Of a stretch of 64,000 nt of DNA, positions 8,377 through 18,527 are shown in pieces. The first letter of the stretch is position 1, and every line of letters starts with the position of its first letter. This DNA is from Paenibacillus macquariensis (GTDB taxonomy: Bacteria; Bacillota; Bacilli; Paenibacillales; Paenibacillaceae). The translations under genes were made by a program, and so were the position numbers. The notes beneath the pieces are model-generated. The model searched no databases. It had not been told where the DNA came from and worked only from the letters and a program-made list of their open reading frames with translations. The DNA lies in NCBI RefSeq assembly GCF_900156375.1, contig NZ_FTNK01000005.1, positions 186,001 to 250,000 of the forward strand, in the 5' to 3' direction.

Positions 8377-10212
8377 TTGTATCGAAATTTAGAAGATTGT
8401 ATTATCGACTTAGAGAAACATGGACATTTGGTTCGTATTCGAGAAGAGGTAGATCCATATCTTGAAATGGCGGCCATTCATATGAGAGTGTATGAGGCTG
8501 GTGGTCCAGCGTTGTTATTTGAAAATGTAAAAGGTTCGAAGTTCCGAGCGGCTTCCAACTTATTTGGAACAATAGAGCGCAGTAAGTTTATCTTTCGAAA
8601 TACTTGGACGTCTGTACAGAACGTCATGGCTTTACGTGACGATCCAATGAAGGCGTTGAAACAACCTTTTAGAAATATCGGAAATGGATTTGCTGCAATG
8701 AAAGCTCTTCCTTTGAAGAAATTCGGGACTCCTTCAGTTATTGCACAGGAAATTCAAATATCCGACCTTCCACAGATCCAACATTGGCCAATGGACGGCG
8801 GTGCTTTTATCACATTGCCGCAAGTGTACTCGGAAGATCCTGAGAAACCTGGAATCATGAATTCTAATCTAGGGATGTACCGTGTTCAACTGAGTGGAAA
8901 TGACTATGAATTGAATAAAGAAATTGGCTTACATTATCAGATTCACCGCGGAATAGGCGTACATCAAGCTAAGGCGAACAAGTTAGGAACACCTCTGAAA
9001 GTGAGCTGTTTCGTAGGAGGTCCTCCGGCGCACACGTTGTCAGCCATTATGCCGTTGCCAGAAGGTCTTAGCGAGATGACGGTCGCTGGATTGCTTGCAG
9101 GACGTAATTTTCGTTACAGCTATGTTGATGGTTACTGTATCAGTAATGATGCTGATTTTGTAATTACTGGAGAAATCCATTCTGAGGACACGAAACCAGA
9201 AGGTCCTTTTGGAGATCATTTGGGTTATTATAGCCTTACCCATAATTTCCCAGTCATGAAAGTGCATAAAGTGTACGCTAAGCCCAATGCCATCTGGCCG
9301 TTCACTGTTGTGGGTCGTCCACCACAGGAAGATACCGCATTTGGAGAACTTATTCATGAGTTAACCGGTGACGCGATCAAACAAGAAATTCCAGGTGTCA
9401 AAGAAGTACATGCTGTCGATGCGGCTGGTGTACATCCGTTGCTGTTTGCGATTGGTAGTGAGCGATACACCCCATACCAGAAAGTGAAACAGCCGACAGA
9501 AATACTCACGATTGCCAACCGTATATTAGGTACAGGGCAACTGAGCTTGGCGAAGTATTTATTCATAACGGCGGAAGAGAATCAACCTGTAGATTCGCAC
9601 AATGAAGTAGCGTTTTTAAAGTATATTTTGGAACGGATTGACTTAAATCGAGATATTCATTTCCATACCAATACGACCATCGATACACTAGATTATTCAG
9701 GTACGGGTTTAAATAGTGGTAGCAAAGTAGTATTCGCAGCTTATGGAGATAAAAAGAGAGATTTATGTACAGAGGTTCCCGATGCTTTAAAAGAAATCCG
9801 TGGATTCGAAAATGCGCAATTAGTGATGCCTGGGATTGTAGTGATTCAAGGGTCTAAATTTATCGATTATAGTCAAGCGCAACAAGAGTTACAAGATTTA
9901 TCGGATGCTATCCAAGCAAAGGGAGCGATCCCATCTTGTCCGATGATCATTCTGAGTGATGACAGCTCATTCATAAGTGCGACAATTCAGAATTTTCTCT
10001 GGGTCACATTCACGAGAAGCAATCCTTCTCATGACATTCATGGTGTGAACGGTCGTTATGAGAACAAACATTGGGCTTGTGACAATGTGATAATTGATGC
10101 ACGCATTAAGCCACATCAAGCACCTCCATTAATAGCCGATCCAGCGGTAACGAAGACCATCGAACGATTATTTGCTAAAGGGGCTAGTTTAGGTGGGTTA
10201 AAGATCGACTGA
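8377..10212 (+). CDS. ubiD: UbiD-family prenylated-FMN-dependent decarboxylase, long form
   Basis: A 611-residue UbiD-family enzyme. UbiD proteins use prenyl-FMN to decarboxylate aromatic or unsaturated acids. Visible family blocks include an N-terminal YRNLEDCI...HGHLVRI, a central PEGPFGDHLGYYS with the conserved acidic region, the WPFTVVGRPPQED block and a C-terminal GVNGRYENKHW and DARIKPHQAPP. At ~610 residues it belongs to the longer branch often named menaquinone-biosynthesis decarboxylase in Gram-positives and Bacteroidetes. Its true substrate is open. The prFMN-synthase partner UbiX is not adjacent. The TTG at 8377 is preferred: GGAG sits 9 bases upstream and homologues begin near this YRNLE; the GTG at 8335 lies in a hairpin. 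It stands alone between two terminators. Confidence 0.87.
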   Translation: MYRNLEDCIIDLEKHGHLVRIREEVDPYLEMAAIHMRVYEAGGPALLFENVKGSKFRAASNLFGTIERSKFIFRNTWTSVQNVMALRDDPMKALKQPFRNIGNGFAAMKALPLKKFGTPSVIAQEIQISDLPQIQHWPMDGGAFITLPQVYSEDPEKPGIMNSNLGMYRVQLSGNDYELNKEIGLHYQIHRGIGVHQAKANKLGTPLKVSCFVGGPPAHTLSAIMPLPEGLSEMTVAGLLAGRNFRYSYVDGYCISNDADFVITGEIHSEDTKPEGPFGDHLGYYSLTHNFPVMKVHKVYAKPNAIWPFTVVGRPPQEDTAFGELIHELTGDAIKQEIPGVKEVHAVDAAGVHPLLFAIGSERYTPYQKVKQPTEILTIANRILGTGQLSLAKYLFITAEENQPVDSHNEVAFLKYILERIDLNRDIHFHTNTTIDTLDYSGTGLNSGSKVVFAAYGDKKRDLCTEVPDALKEIRGFENAQLVMPGIVVIQGSKFIDYSQAQQELQDLSDAIQAKGAIPSCPMIILSDDSSFISATIQNFLWVTFTRSNPSHDIHGVNGRYENKHWACDNVIIDARIKPHQAPPLIADPAVTKTIERLFAKGASLGGLKID

Positions 10213-10226
10213 GATGGGTGAGTTAC

Positions 10227-10268
10227 AAACGCTAAAATCCTTGATAAAACATGGGTTTTGGCGTTTTT
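10227..10268 (+). terminator. Rho-independent terminator of the UbiD gene
   Basis: A 14-base stem (10227-10240 with 10253-10266, two G-U pairs) runs into a T tract (TTTTTTT from 10264). Confidence 0.85.
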
Positions 10269-10412
10269 TTGTATAGGGAATGTTCGCGTTGAACCCTGTT
10301 GTTTGGGAAAAATTGAGCATACAATTTAGGACTATAAATACCGATATAAGAGAGTATCACAAATTTTAATATCTTAAATTAAAAACAACATGGCATTACG
10401 AGGAGGCAGATC

Positions 10413-12152
10413 ATGAATACAAAAAGTTTAATCTTTAAATCAAGTATTGTTTTATCATTGTTGTTTGTTTTGCTAGGGAGTACAATGGCATATATTTCTT
10501 TCGAACGGCTACAGGTGGAACAAGCTGATGAAATGGTTACAATGGAATGGACATTACATAATTTGATAGTTCAGAATATTCCAGCGATAGAGAAAGCAAA
10601 AACGTTGATCGCATCAGACAAACCCATGAAGGATGAAAGTGTTCAACAATTACAGAGGCAGTTAGATAGTATGAAAAGCAATCAGATGATTTCGAATAGT
10701 TATATTTATATGCCCGATCTGGAGACAATCGGTGATCATAAAAAGATTAAATTAATACTTGGTAATCAAGAATTGTACGAAACCGACTTTTTACCAGGTA
10801 CTAGTTATGAGGCAAAGGGGGCTTTCGCTGAAGCGTTAGCTAAGATGGAAGTAGACGGATATGCATCATCAGATGTATATACAGATGAATTTGGCGAATG
10901 GGTAAGCGTTGTCAGCTCGATTAACGATGATAAAGGGAACAGAATTGGGATATTTGGAGTCGACTTCAACTACGAACTCTTACAGAAGAAGCAAAATTCT
11001 CAGCTGAAAGTGACGATTATCATTGGAGCAGTTCTTATTATTCTGTTCGTAGCGTTGACCATTTATCTAGTGCGAGTTACACTTCGCCCTATTAGAAAGT
11101 TGTCTGAACTGAGTAGACAAGTAGCCGATGGAGACCTCTCTGTAATGATCCCTGTTAACAATCAGGATGAGGTTGGAATACTATCCGGTAACTTTAATAC
11201 TATGATTAGCAATATCCGTCAATTAGTTCTTAACGTACAGTCAACATCTTCAAACGTTGCCGCTTCCTCGAATGCGTTGACGATGAGTGCAGATCAGACT
11301 TCAAAGGCAGCGGAGGAAATCGCAGATTCAATTCAAGAAGTAGCGTACGGTTCGGAGACACAAATGCAGTCAGCTATGGAAAGCCAAATTGCCATGGAAG
11401 AAATGGCTCTTGGAATTCAGCGGATTGCGGAGTCCTCTTCGAGATTGTCTGAACATGCTAATGAGGTCACAGGAAACGCCGAGCAAGGTAATAAAGTTAT
11501 CCATCAATCGGTGCATGAAATGGAAGCCATTCATACGTCGGTATCCGGTACCGTCGATATATTGGCCGAACTTCAGCAACGTTCTCAAGAAATCGAGAAG
11601 ATTCTTGGTATTATTACTAACATTGCAAGACAGACGAATCTGTTAGCACTGAACGCTTCTATTGAAGCAGCGAGAGTTGGAGAACATGGTAAAGGCTTCG
11701 CTGTCGTTGCAAATGAAGTTCGGAATTTGGCTGAGCTATCACATAACTCTTCTCAGCAAATTTCAATTCTGTTAACGGATATTGTTACAAATGTCGACCG
11801 TGCTTCGGGAGCTATGAATACGAGTATGGATCAAGTTACTCAAGGGATCCAATCCGTGTATTCAGCGGGGGAGACATTCCAAGAGATCGTTGGCGCTTTG
11901 CAGAGCGTTAATGAACAAGTACAGGAAGTCTCGGCAGCTTCGGAACAAATGTCCGCTGGGAGCGAGCAGGTCGCAGCTTCACTCGATGAACTTGCTAGAA
12001 TAGGTAGAAATGCATCACAGAATTCACAAAACGTCGCAGCTTCTTCCGAGGAACAAATGGCTATGATGCAAGAGATTTCGAGTTCCGCTACAACTCTTAG
12101 GGATATGGCACATGATCTAGAGAATGAGATTGGCAAGTTTAGATTGGAATGA
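10413..12152 (+). CDS. Methyl-accepting chemotaxis protein
   Basis: A 579-residue transmembrane chemoreceptor. TM1 is at ~8-29, with an extracellular sensor of ~155 residues that shows a short Cache-like pattern ending in [15 protein letters not shown]2 is at ~190-215, then a HAMP domain ([10 protein letters not shown]...GDLSVMIPV) and the long coiled-coil signalling domain. The hairpin tip ([20 protein letters not shown], then [12 protein letters not shown]) is the highly conserved CheA/CheW contact region. Its ligand cannot be read from sequence. It has its own ribosome site (GAGGAGG) and a terminator, so it is a single-gene unit; its position just ahead of the sugar-uptake modules makes a sugar attractant plausible but unproven. 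Confidence 0.93.
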   Translation: MNTKSLIFKSSIVLSLLFVLLGSTMAYISFERLQVEQADEMVTMEWTLHNLIVQNIPAIEKAKTLIASDKPMKDESVQQLQRQLDSMKSNQMISNSYIYMPDLETIGDHKKIKLILGNQELYETDFLPGTSYEAKGAFAEALAKMEVDGYASSDVYTDEFGEWVSVVSSINDDKGNRIGIFGVDFNYELLQKKQNSQLKVTIIIGAVLIILFVALTIYLVRVTLRPIRKLSELSRQVADGDLSVMIPVNNQDEVGILSGNFNTMISNIRQLVLNVQSTSSNVAASSNALTMSADQTSKAAEEIADSIQEVAYGSETQMQSAMESQIAMEEMALGIQRIAESSSRLSEHANEVTGNAEQGNKVIHQSVHEMEAIHTSVSGTVDILAELQQRSQEIEKILGIITNIARQTNLLALNASIEAARVGEHGKGFAVVANEVRNLAELSHNSSQQISILLTDIVTNVDRASGAMNTSMDQVTQGIQSVYSAGETFQEIVGALQSVNEQVQEVSAASEQMSAGSEQVAASLDELARIGRNASQNSQNVAASSEEQMAMMQEISSSATTLRDMAHDLENEIGKFRLE

Positions 12153-12203
12153 AGAAGGCGATTTGCTCCAAATAATACACTCATAGACATATCATATGCC
12201 AAT

Positions 12204-12240
12204 AACTGGGCTGTAAAAGGCCTGGTTGTTGTTTTTTTTT
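12204..12240 (+). terminator. Rho-independent terminator of the chemoreceptor gene
   Basis: AACTGGGC (12204-12211) pairs with GCCTGGTT (12220-12227, two wobble pairs), followed by a long T tract to 12240. Confidence 0.8.
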
Positions 12241-12354
12241 ACTAGAGTTATATTCTAAGTTATTCGCAAATTCGACTTTTTTCGATAATTTATGTCCTAT
12301 TTACTATAATACCTTGTTATAATAAAACCGTTAAACAATGTGGGGGGCATGGTG

Positions 12355-14181
12355 ATGGTCAGGAAACTATATAGAAATTATTTTAAAAACAACGTGTTCT
12401 TAAAAATGATAACGCTTTATTCCGGTATTACGATCGTTACAATCATTACCTTGTCCTATTTGATGTTTCGCTCTATGTCTCAATCCATCGTAGAGAAAGA
12501 ACTTGATATCCAAAAGAATGCGATGGAGAGTGTGAGTCAATACCTAGATGCTAAGTATGTCGCGGCAAAAGATATGACGATAGCTACTTACCGTAATGAG
12601 TCATTGTCTAGCAATCTGTCATTTTTCTTGACACATCCATTTCAAGAGTATGCTCAACATAAGTTGGACCAATATTATAACGATAATGCAGACAAATCGA
12701 CGGATGTGCTAGAATTTCTAAAAGATCAGCTTAACAACGATCCGGATATACGCAACTTAATGTTATATAGTGCTGATCAGCAGAACCTATTCACCTTTGA
12801 TCAGAATAAGCATTTCAATATGGTTTCGACAAATGCTGCTCATTCGTATATCCCCGATAGTATGGCGCAGGAAAGTACACATATTTCGCTGCCAAACGTG
12901 TGGATTCGTACAGCGATTAATCAGTGGGATTCGCGACTGTTCTCCGTCCGTGTCCCGCTTAATGATAAAATGACATTGAAAAATATAGGTCAATTATTAG
13001 TTTTTTATGATGCTGATAAGATTTCTAATGTACTGTCCAGTTATAAAGGTAAATTAAAAGGCGACATTGCCGTTATATCGGTAGATGGGAGGGTATTGTA
13101 TGATTCTTCCTCTCAATATTATGAAAAAAGTTACCCTTATACTGAACAATTATCTCTCTATAGCGACAAAAGTACCCAGCCGGTGGATAAGGCGATGTAT
13201 ATTAATAAGCTAACCTCGAACGAAGGCGGTTACATGGTAATTGGTGTTGTGCCCAAGCATGTTATTGGACAAGCTTATAACGGTCTCAGGAATACGATTA
13301 TTATGATCGGCGCGCTTTGTATTATCATCTCTATTGTTATTCCAGCGCTGTTCGTAGCTAACTATGCTAAGCGGACAAGTAGAATTATTAAGTTCACACG
13401 TAAGGTGAAGAACGGTGATTTGGAGGCTCGCATTGAGGACAATCGTGAAGACGAACTCGGGCAAATATCGAAGAGTTTCAACAATATGATGGATGACCTC
13501 AATCTCTATATCGATAGGGTGTTTAAAGCAGAAATCAAGCAAAAACATACAGAGCTTGCGGCACTGCAAGCAAGGATTAACCCCCATTTTCTTTATAATA
13601 CGCTTGAGGTTATCCGTATGCGAGCTATCTCTCAGGGTGCTGACGATGTGAGTGAAATGATCTACATCCTATCCGTGTTGTTCAAAAGCCTTGTCCAGCA
13701 GAAAGAAATTCATTTGTTCAAAGATGAACTGGAGGCATGCCGTCTTTATCTCGAACTGTTCCGAATTCGATTTAAGGATAAATTCTCTTTCCAAATCGAA
13801 ATTGATCCGATTCATTCTTCAAGAGTCGTTATGAAGATGTCACTGCAACCATTGATCGAGAATTACATCGTACACGGGATAAGAACGGAGCGGACTGATA
13901 ATCACTTATCGATTCGGGTTCTACAGGAGATAGGATTCATCAAGGTAGTTATTGAGGATAACGGACGAGGAATTGAGTCGGAAAGGCTTGCACAAATAAA
14001 AGATTCACTGGACAAGCCGGAAGAAGAAGGAGGATCATTCGGATTACGTAGTGTACATGCTCGTCTGAAGTTATTATATGGTGCGCCTTACGGGATTGAT
14101 ATACAGAGTGAATTAGACAACGGGACGACGGTAACTGTAAGGTTTCCCGATATGGAAGGGGAGGGGGATCAGTATGTATAA
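12355..14181 (+). CDS. YesM-type sensor histidine kinase (module A)
   Basis: A 608-residue membrane kinase. TM1 at ~18-38, a large extracellular sensor, TM2 at ~300-325 (IIMIGALCIIISIVIPAL), then HAMP (FTRKVKNGDLEARI). The His_kinase domain carries the phosphoacceptor in ARINPHFLYNTLE, and the ATPase lid has EDNGRGI and FGLRSVHARL. Such kinases sense extracellular or binding-protein-loaded oligosaccharides and pair with AraC-type response regulators. GGGGGG at 12342-12347 sits 7 bases ahead of ATG 12355; the GTG at 12340 precedes that site and is unlikely. It overlaps the response regulator by 8 bases, and the binding-protein gene of the mannose-glycan operon follows. It therefore probably controls that operon. 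Confidence 0.92.
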   Translation: MVRKLYRNYFKNNVFLKMITLYSGITIVTIITLSYLMFRSMSQSIVEKELDIQKNAMESVSQYLDAKYVAAKDMTIATYRNESLSSNLSFFLTHPFQEYAQHKLDQYYNDNADKSTDVLEFLKDQLNNDPDIRNLMLYSADQQNLFTFDQNKHFNMVSTNAAHSYIPDSMAQESTHISLPNVWIRTAINQWDSRLFSVRVPLNDKMTLKNIGQLLVFYDADKISNVLSSYKGKLKGDIAVISVDGRVLYDSSSQYYEKSYPYTEQLSLYSDKSTQPVDKAMYINKLTSNEGGYMVIGVVPKHVIGQAYNGLRNTIIMIGALCIIISIVIPALFVANYAKRTSRIIKFTRKVKNGDLEARIEDNREDELGQISKSFNNMMDDLNLYIDRVFKAEIKQKHTELAALQARINPHFLYNTLEVIRMRAISQGADDVSEMIYILSVLFKSLVQQKEIHLFKDELEACRLYLELFRIRFKDKFSFQIEIDPIHSSRVVMKMSLQPLIENYIVHGIRTERTDNHLSIRVLQEIGFIKVVIEDNGRGIESERLAQIKDSLDKPEEEGGSFGLRSVHARLKLLYGAPYGIDIQSELDNGTTVTVRFPDMEGEGDQYV

Positions 14182-15688
14182 AGTACTTATTGTGGATGAT
14201 GAACCATTTATCCTTGAAGGATTGTATAACATTATTAATTGGGCGGATTTCGGATTGGAAATTGTGGGGCATGCGGAGAATGGGCAGCTGGCAATGGATA
14301 TTTTGAGACATACACCTGTAGATCTGCTAATTTCAGATATCTCCATGCCAGTCATGAATGGGCTGAAGTTGATCAGTAATGCTCGGGAGATCCATCCTAA
14401 TCTACTAGCGATCATACTTAGTGGGTTCAGTGAATTTAATTATCTGAAAGAAGCTATGAAGCTTGGGATTGAGAATTACCTACTGAAGCCCATAAATATT
14501 GAAGAGTTGAAGTCTACACTACGAACTGTCGTAGAGAAGTTGAATCTTTTACATGAGGAACAATGGTTTGATAGTAAGGGTGTGCAAATATTAAAAGATA
14601 ATATACTGCACCGCTGGCTGAAGGGTTACATGGCAACGACGGAGTTCAATGAGCGGGCAGACCTTCTTGGGATTCAACTTAAGCGCCCTTTGGCAGCAGT
14701 ATCCATTGTACGGATGGAGAAGGCAGACGATGAGGTATTCGACTTGATTGCGAGGCTGTTGGATAACGATGATTCATTCACGCCATTTCGTGATATTGAT
14801 GGGGACATCGTTATTCTCTCCACGATGGAGGTCATTGAAGAAGAGAGGTTGCAGGATCTTCTTCAGAATATACATGAGCAACTCTCTGCGTTCAGTCCAG
14901 TACGAATCTCTATGGGTAGCGTAGGTTTTTTGCTTCCACATGCTTCTCGAAGTTATTCAGAGGCCAAAAAAGCAATGGAATATTTCCTCATCTATCCCGA
15001 ACGAGCGATTATGGATTATAGTGAGCTTCCACTTAGCGAAGGTCCATTCAAATCGGAATTCCCTATAGACTGGTCAGAATACGTCAAGCTTATTTTGGCG
15101 AAAGAGACGGAAAGTCTTGAAGAGCGAATCTGGAAGGATTTCGAAGAGATTCAGAGACTGGAAGGTATGACACCAACCCGTCTACAGGATATCGCACTTG
15201 AGCTGATCATACGATTTAAAATGGAATTAAAGAGAATTAATCACAAGGAAGAATCTGAACCTTTCACCTTGGGGTTTACTAAGGTCAGGGAAGCAAGTAA
15301 GGGAAGTGATCTGATTAAAGCGATCCAAGAGGTGGCTGTTTGTGTTATCGATGCGCTGGTAAGAGATGTGAAGAACCCGGTTGTGCAGCAGGTACTGAAG
15401 TATATTCATGAGAATTACGCCGGAGAGTTCTCCCTCAAGACATTAGGTGCAGCCTACAATATACATCCCGTGTATTTGGGGCAACTGTTCCATAAGGAGA
15501 CGAACGAGACTTTCACCGGATACATTAATAAATATCGTGTGGAAATGGCTAAGGAGCAACTTAAAACGACTCACCTGAAAGTTCATGAAATCGCTTCAAA
15601 TGTAGGTTATTTAGAAAGCGGATACTTTTATAAACAATTTAAAAAATATGTAGGAATTTCTCCGGTCGAATATAAAGGGCTACTTTAG
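14174..15688 (+). CDS. YesN-type AraC-family response regulator (module A)
   Basis: A 504-residue protein. The N-terminal receiver has the acidic pair DDE (8-10) and phosphoacceptor D55 (ISDISMP), with the conserved Lys in YLLKPI. A ~250-residue linker follows. The C-terminal ~100 residues form two AraC helix-turn-helix motifs (FSLKTLGAAYNIHPVYLGQLF and VHEIASNVGYLESGYFYKQF, ending VGISPVEYK). The pairing with the upstream kinase is direct (8-base overlap). It should activate the downstream SBP/permease/glycosidase operon, whose first gene begins ~315 bases later. Confidence 0.93.
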   Translation: MYKVLIVDDEPFILEGLYNIINWADFGLEIVGHAENGQLAMDILRHTPVDLLISDISMPVMNGLKLISNAREIHPNLLAIILSGFSEFNYLKEAMKLGIENYLLKPINIEELKSTLRTVVEKLNLLHEEQWFDSKGVQILKDNILHRWLKGYMATTEFNERADLLGIQLKRPLAAVSIVRMEKADDEVFDLIARLLDNDDSFTPFRDIDGDIVILSTMEVIEEERLQDLLQNIHEQLSAFSPVRISMGSVGFLLPHASRSYSEAKKAMEYFLIYPERAIMDYSELPLSEGPFKSEFPIDWSEYVKLILAKETESLEERIWKDFEEIQRLEGMTPTRLQDIALELIIRFKMELKRINHKEESEPFTLGFTKVREASKGSDLIKAIQEVAVCVIDALVRDVKNPVVQQVLKYIHENYAGEFSLKTLGAAYNIHPVYLGQLFHKETNETFTGYINKYRVEMAKEQLKTTHLKVHEIASNVGYLESGYFYKQFKKYVGISPVEYKGLL

Positions 15689-16003
15689 TTTTTGAAAAAT
15701 AAGGACTATAAGGAAATAAAAGGAATGGCTTCTGTTTTATTTTATATTTTCGCATAAATGGTTGTGCTGGCCTTATTAGGATGGGACAACCGTTTCTTCT
15801 TGTTTTGAGTACATTATTTTCTTTAATTCCTACACCATTTATTAAGTTTCTCCTCTATTTGAAAGTGCTTACATCTACTAAAGTAAAGATAGTCGTTAAG
15901 CACAGTATGATAGGCAAACAGAGTGTACAGGCTGACGTACTTACTGTAATAGCAATGGCGGGATTTGTGGAGAAACAATACAGAACAGAGGGGGAATTAA
16001 CAA
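15689..16003 (+). promoter_or_regulatory. 315-base leader of the module A operon with a cre-like box
   Basis: No credible gene is seen here. At 15859-15873 lies TTGAAAGTGCTTACA, one mismatch (T for C in the central CG) from the Bacillus cre consensus for CcpA. The same TTGAAA could serve as a -35 element with a TAAAGA-like -10 around 15884, so CcpA binding would block initiation. A weak stem (GGTTGT 15760-15765 with ACAACC 15786-15791) may end the regulator transcript. GGGGGAA at 15991-15997 is the ribosome site of the SBP gene. Confidence 0.5.
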
Positions 16004-17473
16004 ATGAAGAAGAAAAAGAGCTTTACTATTATGCTGGCCACGTTGATGGCTTGTACGTTAACGCTTAGCGCTTGTGGAGGAAATAAAGACAATAGTGCTA
16101 ACGGTGGAAGTTCCGAGAAGCCTGTTGAACTAATCTGGTATACCATCGGTGCACCACAGAAGGATACAGACCTCGTTATAGCTGAAGTGAATAAATATAC
16201 GAAAGAAAAAATAAACGCTACCGTGAAGATGAAAATGATCGACTACGGTGATTATTCCCAAAAGATGCAGGTTATGGCTGCATCTGGCGAGCCAATGGAT
16301 ATTCTATTCACAAGCTCATGGGCCTTCGATTATGTACAGAATGCTAGAAAAGGCGCATTTACGCCTATTGATGATTTATTGACTAAAGAAGGTAAAGGGA
16401 TTACGGAAACATTGGATCCAGCATTCCTTGAAGGTTCCAAAGTAGATGGTAAGAACTATGGCGTTCCAGCCAACAAAGAGCTACCAGCTTTGGAAGCATG
16501 GCGCTTCAACAAGGATCTCTTAGATAAATATAAACTCGACATTAGCGGGATTAAATCCTTAGATAGCGTAGAGCCGCTTCTCAAAACGATCAAAGAAAAC
16601 GAGCCTAACATCACGCCATTTGCTATGAGCAAGGATTACATGCCGTTGATGCCTTTCGATTACCTAATCGAGAAAATGCCGATGGCAGTAAAATTGGATA
16701 CAACAGACCATAAAGTTCTCAACCTTTTGGAAACACCGGAGTTGAAGGCTAGCCTTGAAACAATGCATAAGTACTACAAAGCAGGATATATCTCTCCTGA
16801 AGCAGCTACCACGACTTCGACAGATGATCTGATGAAGACTGGGAAGTGGTTAATGGACCGTGCTTCTACTCAGCCTCTTGCGGACAACCAATGGTCGGCT
16901 AGTTATGGATATCCTATAGTATCCACTCCTGCGGGCGATTCTATCGTGTTTAACTGGTCTGTTATGGGTTCCATGCAGGCAATCTCAGCAAACTCGAAGT
17001 ATCCTGAGAAAGCTATGGAGTTCCTGAATCTACTCAATACGGATAAGTATTTACGTAATCTGTTAGATTCCGGGATCGAGAAGGTTCATTATGAAAAAAT
17101 CGGCGAGAACATGATGAAGAACTTGCCAGAATCTAAAAACTATGATATCCCTACATTCTCAATTGGTAACGTTCTACTTACTTATTTGAACGAGGGTGAC
17201 CCTGAGAACAAATGGGATGAATTCAAAACGTTTAATGATGCAGGTAAAAATGCACCATTGCTTGGTTTCAACTTCGACACTTCGAAGATCATTAATGAAA
17301 TTGCAGCTGTACAGAACGTGAAAGAGGAATTCTGGTCCTCCTTAATGACAGGTACTGTTGATCCAGATGTATATTTACCAAAAGCGCTTGAGAAACTCAA
17401 AGCTGCCGGATTGGACAAAATTATGGTTGAAGCACAAACACAAGTTGACGCATGGGTTGCATCTAAGAAGTAA
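16004..17473 (+). CDS. Extracellular sugar-binding lipoprotein with DUF3502 domain (module A importer)
   Basis: A 489-residue ABC solute-binding lipoprotein. It has a lysine-rich start, a hydrophobic signal and the lipobox LSAC with C24 as the lipidated residue. The mature body begins with a short Ser/Asn/Gly linker and has the extracellular-binding fold of the LplA/YtcQ type (ELIWYTIGAPQKD, WRFNKDLLDKYKLD). The C-terminal third (~340-480; VHYEKIGEN, FSIGNVLLTY, FNFDTSKI) resembles DUF3502, also present on NgtS, the pneumococcal N-glycan binding protein. It heads the operon with two permeases and five glycosidases, so the ligand is probably a mannose-containing oligosaccharide. A hairpin after the gene would keep SBP expression above that of the permeases. 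Confidence 0.9.
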   Translation: MKKKKSFTIMLATLMACTLTLSACGGNKDNSANGGSSEKPVELIWYTIGAPQKDTDLVIAEVNKYTKEKINATVKMKMIDYGDYSQKMQVMAASGEPMDILFTSSWAFDYVQNARKGAFTPIDDLLTKEGKGITETLDPAFLEGSKVDGKNYGVPANKELPALEAWRFNKDLLDKYKLDISGIKSLDSVEPLLKTIKENEPNITPFAMSKDYMPLMPFDYLIEKMPMAVKLDTTDHKVLNLLETPELKASLETMHKYYKAGYISPEAATTTSTDDLMKTGKWLMDRASTQPLADNQWSASYGYPIVSTPAGDSIVFNWSVMGSMQAISANSKYPEKAMEFLNLLNTDKYLRNLLDSGIEKVHYEKIGENMMKNLPESKNYDIPTFSIGNVLLTYLNEGDPENKWDEFKTFNDAGKNAPLLGFNFDTSKIINEIAAVQNVKEEFWSSLMTGTVDPDVYLPKALEKLKAAGLDKIMVEAQTQVDAWVASKK

Positions 17474-17499
17474 CAAGCACAGGAAGTTTGAATCTGAAA

Positions 17500-17538
17500 G
17501 AATCGGGTGCTTTCTAACTTCACCCGGTTCTTTTTTTT
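17500..17538 (+). terminator. Intra-operon terminator/attenuator after the SBP gene
   Basis: GAATCGGGTG (17500-17509) pairs with CACCCGGTTC (17521-17530, one G-U) and is followed by eight T. It lies between SBP and permease genes, where partial termination is common and sets subunit ratios. Confidence 0.8.
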
Positions 17539-17571
17539 CTTATTCGTTATAACCCAATGGGAGGGATATTT

Positions 17572-18504
17572 ATGATCGGTGGATTTCTAAAGAATCTTTT
17601 CAAGAACAAAGTCATGCTGCTTATGGTATTGCCAGGAACACTTTGGTTCCTATTCTTCGCTTATCTGCCAATGCTAGGAACGATTATTGCATTTAAGCAG
17701 TATCGTTACAGTAGAGACGGATTTTTGGCCAGTATAGTACAAAGCAAGTGGGTAGGATTTGATAACTTTAAATTTCTGTTCAGTACGAATGATGCGTATG
17801 TCATTACACGAAATACGTTACTATATAATGTTGCATTTATTACGTTAGGTCTAATCATGTCCGTAGTTCTTGCTGTGGTATTGTCTGAAATCGCGAATAA
17901 AAAGCTCGCCAAAGTGTATCAGACAGGAATGTTCCTACCTTACTTCTTATCATGGGTTGTAGTGGGTTATTTTGCATTCAGCTTCCTGAGCATGGACCGG
18001 GGGATGCTGAACCAAATCACAGGATGGTTTGGGATGGATCCGATTCAATGGTACTCTGATCCGAAATACTGGCCTTATTTCCTAGTTCTCATCTTTCTAT
18101 GGAAGGCTGTCGGTTACAATAGTGTCGTATATTTGGCAGCAATCATGGGGATTGATAGATCACTTTATGAAGCTGCAATGATTGATGGAGCTAGTAAGTG
18201 GCAACAAATCCGTAGTATTACGATTCCTATGCTGAAGCCGATCATTACGATCATGACTTTGCTTGCTATCGGGAAAATATTCTATGCCGATTTCGGATTG
18301 TTTTATCAGGTTCCACGAGATTCGGGTACATTGTACAGCGTTACCAACGTTATTGATACCTATGTATATCGTGGACTTAAAACAACGGGTGAAATCGGAA
18401 TGAGTACAGCTGCTGGATTATATCAATCTGTTGTTGGTTTCATTCTTGTTATGACTTCGAACTATATTGTACGTAAATTGGATAAAGATAGCGCCTTATT
18501 CTAG
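17572..18504 (+). CDS. Sugar ABC transporter permease, LplB type (module A)
   Basis: A 310-residue inner-membrane permease with six predicted helices. The cytoplasmic coupling loop EAAMIDGASKWQQI matches the EAA motif that contacts the ATPase, and the N-terminal LPGTLWFLFFAYLPMLGTIIAFKQY is typical of LplB-like permeases. ATG 17572 has GGGAGGG 7 bases upstream; the in-frame ATG 17557 precedes that site. It forms a heterodimer with the next gene product. No ATP-binding subunit is encoded nearby, so a shared MsmX/MsmK-type ATPase is expected. Confidence 0.93.
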   Translation: MIGGFLKNLFKNKVMLLMVLPGTLWFLFFAYLPMLGTIIAFKQYRYSRDGFLASIVQSKWVGFDNFKFLFSTNDAYVITRNTLLYNVAFITLGLIMSVVLAVVLSEIANKKLAKVYQTGMFLPYFLSWVVVGYFAFSFLSMDRGMLNQITGWFGMDPIQWYSDPKYWPYFLVLIFLWKAVGYNSVVYLAAIMGIDRSLYEAAMIDGASKWQQIRSITIPMLKPIITIMTLLAIGKIFYADFGLFYQVPRDSGTLYSVTNVIDTYVYRGLKTTGEIGMSTAAGLYQSVVGFILVMTSNYIVRKLDKDSALF

Positions 18505-18527
18505 AACCTATGGAGGGAGTGAGTACT

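Noticed and set aside
12300..12325. Two TATAAT hexamers as promoter of the module A kinase gene
   Set aside because: TATAAT-like hexamers are present, but no -35 element at proper spacing was convincing.
15781..16068. A 95-codon open frame before and into the module A SBP gene
   Set aside because: It overlaps the SBP start in another frame, has no convincing ribosome site and shows no family motif.
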